The position numbers and the translations under genes were made by a program. The notes below the pieces were generated by a model. That model made no database searches and was not told the DNA's origin. It worked only from the letters and a program-made list of their open reading frames with translations. Shown piece by piece: positions 1 to 10,322 of a stretch of 64,000 nt of DNA. This DNA comes from Paenibacillus sp. CC-CFT747. GTDB taxonomy: Bacteria; Bacillota; Bacilli; Paenibacillales; NBRC-103111. The stretch covers positions 2,639,501-2,703,500 of the forward strand of contig CP106741.1 of assembly GCA_030323305.1 (NCBI GenBank). Reading direction: 5' to 3'. Position 1 is the first letter of the stretch, and each line of letters opens with the position of its first letter.

Positions 1-44
1 TTCGGGCTTTCCCGGGACTAGGAAGGCAGGAGACCCATAGAGAA

Positions 45-72
45 GCTGTCCGCTTTGGCGGATGGCTTTTTT
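45..72 (+). terminator. Rho-independent terminator of an upstream gene outside the window
   Basis: A 9-bp stem (45-53 with 58-66, including two G-T pairs) closes a 4-nt loop and is followed directly by six T. It ends whatever lies left of the window and separates it from the PadR operon. Confidence 0.75.
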
Positions 73-129
73 GCTGTGGGAGGCCAATGGGGATGGAAAA
101 TTATTCTTTGACAGGCGAGGTACTACGTG

Positions 130-149
130 TTACTATATAGCAGTAGTAA
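130..149. promoter_or_regulatory. Candidate PadR operator dyad
   Basis: TTACTA at 130-135 and its exact reverse complement TAGTAA at 144-149 face each other across 8 nt, with more TACT/AGTA half-sites on both sides (121-125 and 148-156). It sits just before the padR-like gene, where an autoregulatory operator would be expected. The sites are seen directly; their use by PadR is inferred. Confidence 0.4.
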
Positions 150-187
150 GTAATACTGAATATCAGTCATACAGAATAGAGGTGGTT

Positions 188-516
188 GTGCTGGAAGACC
201 TGACGGAATTGCTCAAAGGCGTGCTGGAGGGCTGTGTCCTTGAAATTATTAACCGCAATGAAACCTACGGCTACGAAATCACGCGGCGGCTGAACGCCCT
301 CGGCTTCACCGATGTGGTGGAGGGAACGGTGTACACCATCTTGATCCGGCTTGAAAAAACAAGCTGGTGGAGGTCACGAAGAGACCCTCCGACATGGGAC
401 CGCCGCGGAAGTTTTTCGCGATCAACGACGCCGGGCGTGTGGAGCTGCAGAAGTTCTGGAGAAAATGGGAGTTCGTATCCTCCAAAATTAACGAGCTAAA
501 GGAGACCGAATCATGA
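188..516 (+). CDS. PadR-family transcriptional regulator (one apparent frameshift)
   Basis: This is a small winged-helix regulator of the PadR type: the N-terminal half carries the family pattern (LxxLLKGxLEGCVLxII...YGYEI) and a wing with EGTVYTIL. The GTG at 188 follows AGAGGTGG and was chosen over more upstream starts because homology begins there. The frame breaks near 355-360 at a run of six A; one more A joins the N-terminus to the continuation KLVEVTKR...GPPRKFF and a stop at 514-516. That stop overlaps the next start as ATGA, which shows translational coupling. PadR proteins of this size (about 109 residues) usually repress the adjacent DUF1048/ABC exporter operon and respond to the exported compound. 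The family call is firm; the ligand is unknown. Confidence 0.8.
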
Positions 517-860
517 ATTTTTGGGAAAGAATCACCGGGAGCGACATGACCAAAGAATTTAAGACGTTTGAATCACGAGTCAAAAAGCTGCCGGCCGAAT
601 ATCAGGCCGCATGGGAGGAAATTAACGTCAATCTTTGGGCGCACGCCGATTTTACCGGCCGCAACCTCATACCCATTCTTGACGGTGTGCTGGGCCTGCT
701 CGAAGAATCGGCGGCGGACGGTCAACGTGTCCAAGAGGTTCTGGGGGACGATATCAAAGGCTTCTGTTCCGCGCTGGCCGGCGAAGAAGGCGCCAAGTCT
801 GTCCGCGACAAGTGGCGCGAGCAGCTCAATACTACGATCGCTAAAAAGTTAGGGAAATAG
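513..860 (+). CDS. DUF1048 family protein, first copy
   Basis: A 115-residue soluble, helical protein of the DUF1048 family, always found between a padR gene and a DrrAB-like ABC exporter in Firmicutes. The pattern visible here is an N-terminal helix, then LPxEYQxAWEEI, then a helical LLEESAADGxxVxEVLGDD segment that is repeated in the next gene. The ATG overlaps the PadR stop by 4 nt. The biochemical role of DUF1048 proteins is not known; context suggests a cofactor or sensor for the exporter. It is paralogous to the gene that follows. Confidence 0.85.
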   Translation: MNFWERITGSDMTKEFKTFESRVKKLPAEYQAAWEEINVNLWAHADFTGRNLIPILDGVLGLLEESAADGQRVQEVLGDDIKGFCSALAGEEGAKSVRDKWREQLNTTIAKKLGK

Positions 861-873
861 GAGGAGGATTACT

Positions 874-1224
874 ATGAACATCCGCGATATCATCGAAGGC
901 AAAAGAGAATGGCGGGCACACGTGGCGCGTGTCAAAGCGCTTCCGCAGGATTATCAGATTGTCTACAAAGAGATTCAAAAATATCTCTTTAAGGTGGGCC
1001 CTGTAGAGCTGAACGAAGGAACGGGGCTGCTTTCGGGGATTGTCGATCTTTTTGAAGAAGGTGCGGCCTCGGGAAAAGGTGTGCTCGAAGTGACGGGCCG
1101 TGACGTAGCGGCATTCGCTGACGAGCTGATCAAAGATTCCAAAACGCACACGGACATCTGGCAGGAAACGGCTGGCCAAGAAAGCCGCAAGGCCATCAAA
1201 AGGGTCACGGATAACCAAAAGTAA
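874..1224 (+). CDS. DUF1048 family protein, second copy
   Basis: A 116-residue paralogue of the preceding gene: LPQDYQIVYKEI aligns with LPAEYQAAWEEI, and LFEEGAASGKGVLEVTGRDV aligns with the equivalent helix. It starts at an ATG with a strong GAGGAGG ribosome site at 862-868. Tandem DUF1048 genes are the usual layout of this operon type. No transmembrane segment or catalytic motif is visible. It lies 13 nt after the first copy and 14 nt before the ATPase gene, so all are one transcription unit. Confidence 0.85.
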   Translation: MNIRDIIEGKREWRAHVARVKALPQDYQIVYKEIQKYLFKVGPVELNEGTGLLSGIVDLFEEGAASGKGVLEVTGRDVAAFADELIKDSKTHTDIWQETAGQESRKAIKRVTDNQK

Positions 1225-1238
1225 GAGGGGGCAGCGGC

Positions 1239-1997
1239 ATGGAAAAGGCCATTATGGTAAAAGGTTTGCAAAAGTCCTACAAGCACCAACATGTCCTGAA
1301 GGGCGTGGAATTCGAGGTGGAAAAGGGCAGTATCTTCGCCCTGCTCGGCTCCAACGGGGCGGGCAAGACAACGGTTGTCAAAATCCTCAGCACGCTCCTT
1401 AAACCGGACAGCGGAACCGTTACCGTGAACGGATTTGACGTCGAGTCAAAGCCCGGCCAGGTACGGCAGTCAATCAGCCTGACCGGGCAGTTTGCGGCGG
1501 TAGACGAGATCTTGACCGGGCGGGAAAATCTCATCATGATCGCCAGGCTGCGCCACCTCGCCAATCCGCGGCAAGTGGCGGACGATTTGCTGAAACGTTT
1601 CGGCTTAACGGACGCCGCCGACCGCAAGCCCTCCACTTATTCGGGTGGGATGCGCCGCAGGCTCGACATCGCCTTAAGCCTGGTGGGAAGCCCGCCAGTC
1701 CTTTTCCTCGATGAGCCGACCACCGGGCTTGATCCCGAGGCACGGATCGAAGTCTGGAAGATCGTAAAGGAGCTGGCCGACGGCGGGACGACGGTATTCC
1801 TGACCACGCAGTATCTGGAGGAAGCCGAGCAGCTTGCCGGCCGGATAGCCATTCTGCACGAGGGCCGCATTATTGCCAGCGGTACGCTCGCCGAGCTGAA
1901 GCAGCTGTTCCCGAAAGCACAGGTAGAGTATGTGGAGAAGCAGCCGACCTTGGAGGAAATCTTCCTCGCTATCATCGGCAAGAAGGAGGCCATGTAA
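1239..1997 (+). CDS. ABC transporter ATP-binding protein, DrrA-like
   Basis: The nucleotide-binding subunit of an ABC-2 type exporter. Motifs in order: Walker A GSNGAGKTT (residues ~37-45), Q-loop near TGQF (~88), signature YSGGMRRRLDIA (~135), Walker B LFLDEPTTGLD (~155-165) and a switch region TTQYLEEAEQL. At 252 residues it is shorter than classical DrrA (~330) and lacks most of the C-terminal extension, ending with a short LEEIFLAI tail of that domain. It energises the permease encoded directly downstream without a gap. Drug or peptide export is the usual role of the family; the substrate is not readable from sequence. Confidence 0.92.
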   Translation: MEKAIMVKGLQKSYKHQHVLKGVEFEVEKGSIFALLGSNGAGKTTVVKILSTLLKPDSGTVTVNGFDVESKPGQVRQSISLTGQFAAVDEILTGRENLIMIARLRHLANPRQVADDLLKRFGLTDAADRKPSTYSGGMRRRLDIALSLVGSPPVLFLDEPTTGLDPEARIEVWKIVKELADGGTTVFLTTQYLEEAEQLAGRIAILHEGRIIASGTLAELKQLFPKAQVEYVEKQPTLEEIFLAIIGKKEAM

Positions 1998-2768
1998 ATG
2001 GAAGCGTCAAAAAACCATTTCTTCCGCGACATGAGCGTTATGCTTGGACGTTCCATGCGTCATATTTTCCGGAGTATGGACACCATCCTCACGGTCTGCA
2101 TCACTCCGATTGCCATGATGCTGCTGTTCGTCTATGTGTTCGGCGGCGCCATCCAAACCGGCACGGATAACTATGTGAACTACCTGCTGCCCGGCATCCT
2201 GCTTATGGCGATTGCGAGCGGAGTGGCCTACGTCGCTTACCGCCTGTTTATGGATAAGCAGCGGGGCATCATGGAGCGGTTCCACTCCATGCCGATTGCG
2301 CGTTCCACGGTGCTGTGGGGGCACGTGCTGACCTCGGTGGTATCCAACGTCATGACGATTGCCATCATCATTCTCGTGGCGCTCCTTATGGGCTTTCGTT
2401 CGTCGGCAGGGATCCTGTCTTGGCTTGCCGCAGCCGGTATCCTCGTGCTGTTTACGCTGGCTTTGACTTGGATCGCAGCTATTGCCGGTCTGTCCGCCAA
2501 AACGATCGAAGGGGCAAGCGCCTTTTCCTATCCGTTAATCTTCCTGCCCTTCATCAGCTCCGCCTTTGTGCCGACCGAGACGATGCCGTCCGTCGTACGC
2601 GCCTTTGCCGAGAACCAGCCGGTGACGTCGATCGTCGAAACCCTCCGTGCCCTATTGTCCGGTCAACCGGCAGGGAATGAGATCTGGGCCGCTGTAGCAT
2701 GGTGCTTGGGCATCATGATCGTCGCCTATCTGTTCGCGATGCGCGCCTACAACCGGAAAGCGAATTAA
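1998..2768 (+). CDS. ABC-2 type permease, DrrB-like
   Basis: A 256-residue integral membrane protein with about six hydrophobic segments, beginning after a charged N-terminus (near VCITPIAMMLLFVYVFGG) and ending with IMIVAYLFAMRAY. The segment DKQRGIMERFHSMPIARS between the second and third helices is the conserved cytoplasmic coupling helix of ABC-2 permeases. It starts one base after the ATPase stop, with AGAAGGAGG inside that gene as ribosome site, so the two subunits are translationally linked. It is the last gene of the operon. Confidence 0.9.
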   Translation: MEASKNHFFRDMSVMLGRSMRHIFRSMDTILTVCITPIAMMLLFVYVFGGAIQTGTDNYVNYLLPGILLMAIASGVAYVAYRLFMDKQRGIMERFHSMPIARSTVLWGHVLTSVVSNVMTIAIIILVALLMGFRSSAGILSWLAAAGILVLFTLALTWIAAIAGLSAKTIEGASAFSYPLIFLPFISSAFVPTETMPSVVRAFAENQPVTSIVETLRALLSGQPAGNEIWAAVAWCLGIMIVAYLFAMRAYNRKAN

Positions 2769-2791
2769 TGATTTGCAAAAGGGTACCTTGG

Positions 2792-2820
2792 CCAACTGTC
2801 CGCAGTTGGTCTTTTTCTTT
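2792..2820 (+). terminator. Rho-independent terminator of the PadR/ABC operon
   Basis: A perfect 7-bp stem CCAACTG/CAGTTGG (2792-2798 with 2803-2809) with a 4-nt loop, followed by a T-rich tract. It lies 23 nt after the permease stop. Confidence 0.85.
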
Positions 2821-3102
2821 TCCCGGATAAAAGGTAGGACAAAAGTCTTGTAAAATAATTGGTAAAAAAACAGCTCCGGCATATTGTCGAAAGGCGATGT
2901 TCGTTATAAAATCATAATGTCGTTCTTCATTAAGAACAACAGATGGGCAGGCAGGCGAACGATTCATCCTCATTCCCCTGATTCAGCGCCAGGAAAAGAC
3001 AGGAGGTGGCCACCAAGAAACGCAGGGGTTTAATAGTCTAGGGTTGCATAAGGTTAAGCGGTTTATCTAACAAACTGCCTTAAGGCAGGGAGGATGGAAG
3101 AA

Positions 3103-6100
3103 TTGAGAAAGACGTTAATCGGATTGTTGATTATGGTGGTTCTCCTGGCGGGCTTCCCGCTTTCGAAAGCACAGGCGTTCCACCAGTTTGTGGTGTGGAC
3201 GTACGATTACGAGGCGTTCCGCACCTTCGAGGCGAACCAGGAAATCCGGATCTATGAGGGAGCCATGGAGTATGTGGCCGCCTGCCCTGAGGAGGGGACG
3301 GAAGATTTCCTGATGCCCTGGACGGACATCTATATTGTGCCCGCCGGCAGTGTGACCGAGGCGGGACAGGAGCTTGAGGATGCCGGCGGAGGAAAGCCGA
3401 ACTCCGTGATGGCGATGACGGCGAGCGGGGTGTTCATCTCCGAGCCGATCGGGTATACGGCTCCGGTGGGTAAGATCGGACCCGGGAAATATGACCTGGT
3501 GTTCGACGAGTGCCAGGACGGGAAATACAACCCTTTCGTCGATAAAATCATTAAGAATTCATTCGAGGTGGATTATTCCAGCTCGGACCCCATTCCTCCC
3601 TTGGATTTGACGAAGCTGAAGGAGGATGCGGGCAAGGCCGCCGAACGGTGGGAGAAATACAAGGAGTACATGGAGAAGCTCTTCGCGCTCGCCAAGGCCG
3701 CCGATGAGAACCGGAATCCGAATGAGAAATTTGTGGATTTTCTCATGAGGAGCGGCTTGACGGATCCGCGTAAGGGCACCTTGATCCAGATGGCGAACCA
3801 GGCGAAGCATTACGAGGGAATCGCGGATGATCCGCCGGATCCGAATTACCAGCAGGTGACACCTCTTGGCAGCCGGCCGGCCTTCGACTTCCTAACCAAC
3901 GATCCGCTCGACATCGCCGAGGCGGCGGTGGGCACGGCCGCCGGGACGGAGCAGGCCATCAACCAGGCGCTGCTATCCTCGCTAGAGCGCTACCAGGGAG
4001 CGGACGCCGCGTCTCACGGTCAGTGGGCGCTCTCTCATGCGCGGGCGATCCAGAAGTATGCGAATCTTCTCGACGCTCAGCTTACGCGCACCAACGCGGC
4101 CATGACCCAGCTGTTCCAGGCGCTGGCCGCCGATAAGCGGCCGCTTGACGCGACGGCAGCCGCCCTCGAGCAGCTGCGGAGCCGGATCGTCAGCACGGGC
4201 TTCACGGTAGAGGAGCTCACCCGGCTGAGAAGCCTGGGCTACAGCGACGAAGAGATCGAGCAGGTGAGAGCCGGGCTCGCGGCTAAAAATTATCTTTTCA
4301 CCAAAGCGGACTTTATTGATTTCCAATCCGATTTCAAAAATGACAATGGCCAGTTCGGCGCGGATCTCTACTCTTACGCCGGCTCGTTCATCGCCAACCT
4401 GATCGAGACGCTGAAGGCAGACCCCTCCATCCCGGACAAAGACCCGGTTGTCAGCGCGGGCGGGCCTTACAGCGGAACCGAAGGCAGCGCGATTTATTTT
4501 AACGCGACAGCGTCCGGCCCTTCGTCCATCGTGAAGTACGAATGGGATCTCGACGGAGACGGGAGCTTCAACGATGGCACGGGATCGAACGTCACCTTCA
4601 CGTACACGCAGCCGTTCCGCGGACTGGCGGGAGTGAAGGTGACGGACAGCGAAGGCTTCAGCCAGGTCGCCTACTCCCCTGTGGAGATTAGCGAGGTGAA
4701 CAAGCGGCCGGTCCTGACCGCCTACTCGCCGTCCTTCCTCTATGCGGACGGACTTGTCGGCGAACCTCTTGCCTTTCAGGTAACGGCTGCGGATCCGGAA
4801 GGACAGCCGGTTGCCGTTCAATGGTATGCCGACGGAGCGCCGGCCGGTACGGGTGCCGCTTATTCGTATACCCCTTCCACGGCGGGGATTCATATCGTGG
4901 AGGCGGAAGTGTCGGACGGCCAGCCGACAGGTGGAACGGTGAGGATCGGCTGGATGGTAACCGCGCGCGTTCCGCTGCCGGCGGCCGTGCAGCTGACCCA
5001 GACGGCTCCGGCGGAAGAAGTGGGCAAAGCCCATGCCTTCACCGCATCCGTCACGGATGAGGAGGAAGCCGGTGGCGGGCCTGCCGGTGACGGCGGAGAT
5101 CACGGGTGCGAACCCGAGGACGCTTAGCGCGGTCACCGGCTCCGACGGCAAAGCCGGCTTCACGTACACCGGAAGCGCAGCCGGAGAAGATACGATCACG
5201 GCTAAGGCCGGAGGAGTCTCTTCGGCACCGCTGAAGCTTCAATGGACGCCGCGGGATACCACGCCTCCAACGACCACGGCAGCCCTTACTCCGGCCGTCC
5301 CGGATGGGGAAGGAGGGACGTATGCCTCCAGCGTGACCGTGAAGCTTACGGCGGTGGACAACGCCTCCGGCGTGGCGAAGACGGAATACCGGATCAACGG
5401 GGAGCATGGAAGGCTTACTCCGATCCGTTTACGATTGCCGCGAACGGAACGTATGCGGTGGATTACCGCAGTACGGACGCGGCCGGTAATGTGGAAGCTG
5501 AGCAGTCCGTAAGCTTTACAATCCAGCTTCCGCCGGAGGTCCAGGATACGGTGCCTCCCGTTACTACAATCGTGCTGGATCCGGCCGGGCCGCAAGGCAG
5601 CAACGGCTGGTACACCTCGGCGGTGTCCTTCCGCCTCTCGGCAACGGACGACCGGGCCGGCGTGGCGAGAACGGAATACCGGATCGACGGCGGGGCGTGG
5701 ACGGAGTATGCCGGAGAGGCATCCGTAACCGTGGACGGCTCCCATGCCGTGGAGTACCGGAGTATCGACCATGCGGGGAACCGCGAAGCCGTTCTAACGG
5801 CCGCTTTCCGGATCGACACCGGACTACCCGGCCTCACAGCCGCCTTCACGCCGTCCGATCCGAACGGGACGAACGGCTGGTACACGACGCCGGTGTCCGC
5901 CGCACTCACCGCCTCCGACTCGGTCTCCGGAATCGCTTCGGTCGAGTACCGGATCGATGGCGGCGCATGGACGTCCTACGTCAGTCCGGTCGCTTATGCG
6001 GAAGACGGCAGCCATACGCTGGACTACCGCGCGGCGGATAAAGCGGGCCATGTCTCGGAGGGCCAATCGAGCCTCCGGATCGACCAGACGAAGCCGGTGA

Positions 6101-9100
6101 CCGCCGTGCAGATCAGTCCGGCACCCGACAGCCCGGGCGGCCTGTATTCGTCCGACGTTTCGGTCAGCCTGTCGGCCTCCGACAGCGGCTCCGGCCCGGC
6201 GTCTACGGAATACCGGGTGAACGGGGAGCCTGGACCCCCTACGGCGGCGTGATTTCGTTAACCTCGAGCGGCTCCTACCTGGTGGAGTACCGGAGTACGG
6301 ACCAGGCGGGGAACCGGGAGGAGCTCCAATCCGTCACGGTGGAGATTGACAAGAACCGGGCGCCGCAGGCTTTCTTCAACCCCTCGCCAAGCGGGCGGAA
6401 TGCCGCGCTTCTGGAATCGGGGGCGGCCGTAGTGGCCGTATCGAGCCAATACGACGGGCTGCACACCCCGCAGGCCATGCTGGATTATTCAGCGGAACCC
6501 TGGTATCCGTGGGCGACGACAGGCCTCAACAACCAGTGGGTCCGCTTCAGCCTGGCGGGCGGCCAAACGTACCTGATCGACCGGATCCAGATCATGCCTC
6601 GGATCGACTATGCCGATCAGCGGGTGAAGGATTTTGAGATCGCGGTTTCCCTGGACGACAAAGAATACACGACAGTGCTTCGGGCGACGACGGCGAACAA
6701 CGGGACGCTGCAGGAGTTCTTGCTGCAGAAGCCGGTTCTCGCCAAGTATGTGAAATACAGTCCGCTGTCCCGGCACGGGGCGGCCACCGTCATTTCGACG
6801 CAGCAGCTTAAGGTGATGAGCGGTCAGGAAGGCGGGGCTACGGTCACCTTCCAGAACCTGTCCACCGACCCGGACGACGATATTTCGTCATGGAGCTGGG
6901 ACTTCGGCGACGGAACGACCAGCACCGAGAAGGCACCGACCCATACCTTCCCGGGTCCGGGAGAGTATACGGTCAAGCTGACGGCCACCGATGCCACGGG
7001 CAAAACCGGAAGCTTCTCGCTGAAGCAGACGGTCTATGCGCCGGCGGAGCCCAGCTTTAGCCACACCCCCGAGGTTCCGAATGAAGCGCAGGCCGTGACC
7101 TTCACGGACACAACCGCTGTTCCGGGTGGAGGCAAGGTCGTTAAGCGGGTGTGGGATTTTAAAGACGGCACCGCGAAGGTAACCGGGAAAACGAACGACA
7201 TGACCGTCAGCCATACGTTTGCGGACAACGGGTCCTATACGGTGACCCTGGAGGCGACGGATGACCGGGGATTGGTCACCCAAGCCGTCAAGACGATCAC
7301 GGTAAACAACTTGAATCCGACCATAGGGGCCATGGCGAACCAGTGGGCGGCAAACGGGCAGCGGGTTGCTTTCAGTCCGGCCATTTCGGACCCCGGCCGC
7401 GACAGGTACACCTGCCAGTGGGATTTCGGGGATGGAACGACGTCCACCTCCTGCGCCTTCAGCCATACGTATCCGAATGTGGCCGACGGGGCACCGGATG
7501 TGACCTACACGGCCACCCTGACGGTGACCGATAAGGACGGTGGAACCGCCCAGGCGTCCATCAAGGTAACGGCTTACGCGCCGTATCTCCATCCGGGTAC
7601 CGCCATTTCGGCCAATGATCTGTTCTACACCCGGCACTGCACCGCGCCGAACGTGCGCAAGGTGGAGTTCAGCTATGACGGCACGAATCAGTTCATCTTG
7701 AAGACGCCGGCCACCATTACCTCCACGGCCAAGGCGGACGGACTGATTTTGCCCCTGACGGGGATCTGCTGGTTGGCGGCGCGAACTACCTGTACAAGGT
7801 CAACCCTCAGACGGGAGCGACGCTTCAAGCCTCGCCTAACGGCGGCTCGGTGTATCACCTGGCCCTCGACAAGAGCGGAACGAAGGTTTGGGCGAGCGGC
7901 ATTCCAGGCGTTCTGATCGACTTCCCGCTCGAGCCGTTCGGCAAAGGCACCTATCATTCCATCAAGGGCGATGAGGATTACATCACCTCCATTGCTTTTG
8001 ACAGCCTGGGGAACGCCTATTACACGAGCAGCGGCTCGGGCGGCAACGGCACCTTCGGGACGATCGATCTCGACACCTTCACGACCAAAAGGCTCATGAA
8101 AGACATTCCTGCGGCACACGGCATGTTCTATGACGTGTACACCGGAGACCTGATTCTGGTGGGGGATGACCAGATCGCCCAGATCGATCCGGAAACGCGT
8201 ACGCTCGTTTCGGAGCGGATCTTCCCGGGCCGGATTTTTGACCAGGGCGCGGCGGACGGCAAGGGGCATATCCTCGTCGCCGACAACAACGGTTATCTTC
8301 TGTTCCTGGATTATTCGTATTCGAAGCTGGTCGGCGACCGGCACAATTATGCCACGACGCCTTATGTGGAGTCCTGTCTCGATGACGTAGCGCCTCTATC
8401 CGGCTTCGGATCGGCTCCTCCGGCCCAGGTTCTGCTTAACCCGGCCGCGGCCGAACGGGAGGTTGGGGCGACGCATGAGCTTTCCGCAACGGTAAAGGAT
8501 GCCAAAGGAAACACCATGGCGGGAATGCCCCTCACCCTGGAAGTGACGGGCGCGAACCCCGGCGTGTATACGGCCGTCACGGGGACGGATGGCTCGGCGG
8601 TGTTCCGCTATACGGGGAATAACGCGGGTGACGATACCCTAATCGCCCGCACGGTCAAAATCCAGTCCGATCCCGCAGCGGTCAAATGGCTGCCGGCGGA
8701 CAAAACTCCGCCTGTCACGGAAGCCGCCGTCAATCCGGCTGCACCTAACGGGACGAACGGCTGGTATGTGACCGACGCCTCCGTCACCTTAACCGCAACC
8801 GATAACAGCTCGGGCGTGGCCAAGACGGAGTACCGGATCAACAGCGGCAGCTGGGCGGATTACTCGGGAGCGATCCCGGTAACAGCCGAGGAACGACAAC
8901 TGTCGGGTTCCGCAGCACGGACAAGAAAGGGAACGTTGAGGAAGAGAAGTCCGTCTCCGTCAAGCTGGATAAAGGCAAGCCGGCAACCGCCGCTGCTCTG
9001 AATCCGGCGGCACCGGACGGGGCGAACGGGGAATACACCACGAATGTGAGCGTGACTCTGACCGCCTCCGACAGTCTTTCCGGCATCGCCACAACGGAAT

Positions 9101-9863
9101 ACCGGATGAACGGGGAACCTGGTCCCTCTATACCGGACCTGTCACCGTTTCGGAGAACGGGACGTATGCCTTCGACTACCGGAGCACGGATCAGGCGGGG
9201 AATACGGAGGATACGCAGTCGAAGACCTTCAAGATCGCCAAGACGCCGGTCGTTCTCGATACGACGCCTCCGGTAACGACGGCTGTCTACTCCCCTGCTT
9301 CGCCTAACGGAACGGACGGCTGGTACACGTCCGACATAACGATTACTTTCACGGCGACGGATGATTTAAGCGGCGTGGCCAAGACGGAATACCGGATCAA
9401 CGGAGGGGCCTGGAGCCTGTTCAGCGGACCGGTGGCCTTGACGGAGAACGGAATCTACACCGTCGAGTACCGCAGCACGGACGTTGCGGGGAACCAGGAG
9501 GCCGTGAAGACGGCTGGGTTCAAGCTGGATAAGACGGTGAAGCCTCCGGCCGATACGGTCGCGCCGGTGACGAAGTATCATTTTGACCCGATCTATGCGG
9601 TATCCAGCAAAGGGGTCCGGTACGTCAAGGGGTATAACGTATCCCTGCGTGCGACCGACAACACGGGAGGCTCCGGAGTCAAGAGCACCCAGTACCGCAT
9701 CAACGGCGGGGCCTGGAAGGCCTACACCGGAACGTTCGTCATCTACGCCGGGGAAACCCATACAGTGGAGTACTTCAGTACCGACCTGGCCGGAAACACG
9801 GAGAGCCCGATGAACAAAATGGACTTTGACAGAGGCACCTTCACGGGAGCCGGAGCTTACTGA
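3103..9863 (+). CDS. Giant exported PKD/OmpL47-repeat surface protein (about seven apparent frameshifts)
   Basis: A secreted multidomain adhesin-like protein of about 2250 residues. TTG at 3103 is preferred because GGGAGG (3088-3093) is 9 nt upstream, while the ATG at 3094 would touch it; a signal peptide follows ([18 protein letters not shown]...AQA). Order: helical N-terminal domain to ~4430; PKD ~4440-4700; Ig-like ~4700-4960; Big_1-like ~4975-5235; four OmpL47-type repeats ~5240-6350; discoidin-like ~6490-6830; three PKD domains ~6835-7580; beta-propeller-like ~7590-8390; Big_1-like ~8420-8690; four OmpL47 repeats ~8700-9830. No LPXTG or S-layer anchor is seen. The frame breaks near 5065, 5400, 6228, 7755, 8890 and 9118; three breaks are the same lost G in the repeat motif NGG(A/T)W. 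All rejoin with one base each, so the gene is probably intact. Confidence 0.8.
5340..9830 (+). repeat. OmpL47-type protein repeats in two blocks
   Basis: About eight copies of a ~90-residue unit in two blocks (~5240-6350 and ~8700-9830). Each unit has a TGWY(T/V)-like start, SGVA(K/R)TEYRI(N/D)GGAW in the middle and VEYRSTD(A/Q)AGN at the end. The units are diverged at DNA level but share near-identical core stretches, a place where assembly or recombination errors are likely. Confidence 0.8.
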
Positions 9864-9894
9864 CAGATGTAAGGTAAATCAGGGAAAGGAAAAA

Positions 9895-9918
9895 GGCCTG
9901 GGGAAAATTCCCCGGGCC
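9895..9918 (+). promoter_or_regulatory. Hairpin in the leader of the 50-residue peptide gene
   Basis: An 11-bp stem with one G-T pair (9895-9905 with 9908-9918) and almost no loop, not followed by a T run. It lies between the end of the giant surface protein and the strong ribosome site at 9923-9930. It could be an attenuator, a processing site or an RNA stabiliser; no direct evidence decides. Confidence 0.45.
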
Positions 9919-9937
9919 AAACAGGAGGTGAACCAGG

Positions 9938-10090
9938 ATGGAAATAGGGGATACAGGACGGAACGAGCAGGGCAGAAGGGCTTGGAAGAAGCCGGAGCTG
10001 GAAGTGCTGAACGTCAAGGATACGGCCTATTGGAGCTTCGAGATCGGGCCGGACGGCTTTCCCATTAACGTTTGGGTGGACGAAAGCTGA
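9938..10090 (+). CDS. 50-residue peptide, possible RiPP precursor with paeninodin-like leader
   Basis: A short gene with an ideal ribosome site (AGGAGGTG, 7 nt before the ATG). The N-terminal half contains AWKKPELEVLNVKDT, which matches the conserved leader pattern W-x-x-P-x-L-E-x-L-(D/N)-V-x-x-T of the paeninodin lasso-peptide family, recognised there by the RRE domain. The C-terminal half is a different, acidic and aromatic tail (AYWSFEIGPDG...WVDES). A classic lasso core would have Gly/Ala/Ser at position 1 and Asp/Glu at 7-9, which this tail does not clearly show. No processing genes (B1, B2, C, D) are adjacent. It may be an orphan precursor or a small protein sharing the leader motif. 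That it is a real gene is likely; the function is open. Confidence 0.6.
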   Translation: MEIGDTGRNEQGRRAWKKPELEVLNVKDTAYWSFEIGPDGFPINVWVDES

Positions 10091-10218
10091 AAGCGGAATG
10101 AGGCCAATGGATAGCCGGTGCCTTATCCGGTAACTTTGTTGGTGCGAGGCCCTCCTTATGGGCAGGTAACTCAACAGGGAAGAAGAATTCCATTTACAGA
10201 TAAGGCACCAGGCATAAA

Positions 10219-10260
10219 AAGAGGGCCGGCGGGAGTTGAAGACTCCTTGCCGGTCCTCTT
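10219..10260. terminator. Bidirectional terminator between the peptide gene and the YpmB-like gene
   Basis: A long stem (about 18 pairs with minor mismatches) with arms around AAGAGGGCCGGC and GCCGGTCCTCTT, flanked by A-rich sequence on the left and T-rich on the right. It can stop transcription from both the plus-strand peptide gene and the minus-strand gene that ends at 10323. Confidence 0.75.
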
Positions 10261-10322
10261 CTTTGGTGAGGGTCCGTTATGTCCGTTACGGTCTGGTACG
10301 ATCCGTTTCGTTCCGTTGCCGG

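Noticed and set aside
3982..5199. 405-codon minus-strand frame inside the giant gene
   Set aside because: Arises from GC-rich codon bias of the plus-strand gene; no start signal, low-complexity Arg/Gly composition.
9938..10090. Firm call as paeninodin lasso peptide
   Set aside because: The leader fits but the core lacks the usual ring residues and no biosynthetic genes are adjacent.
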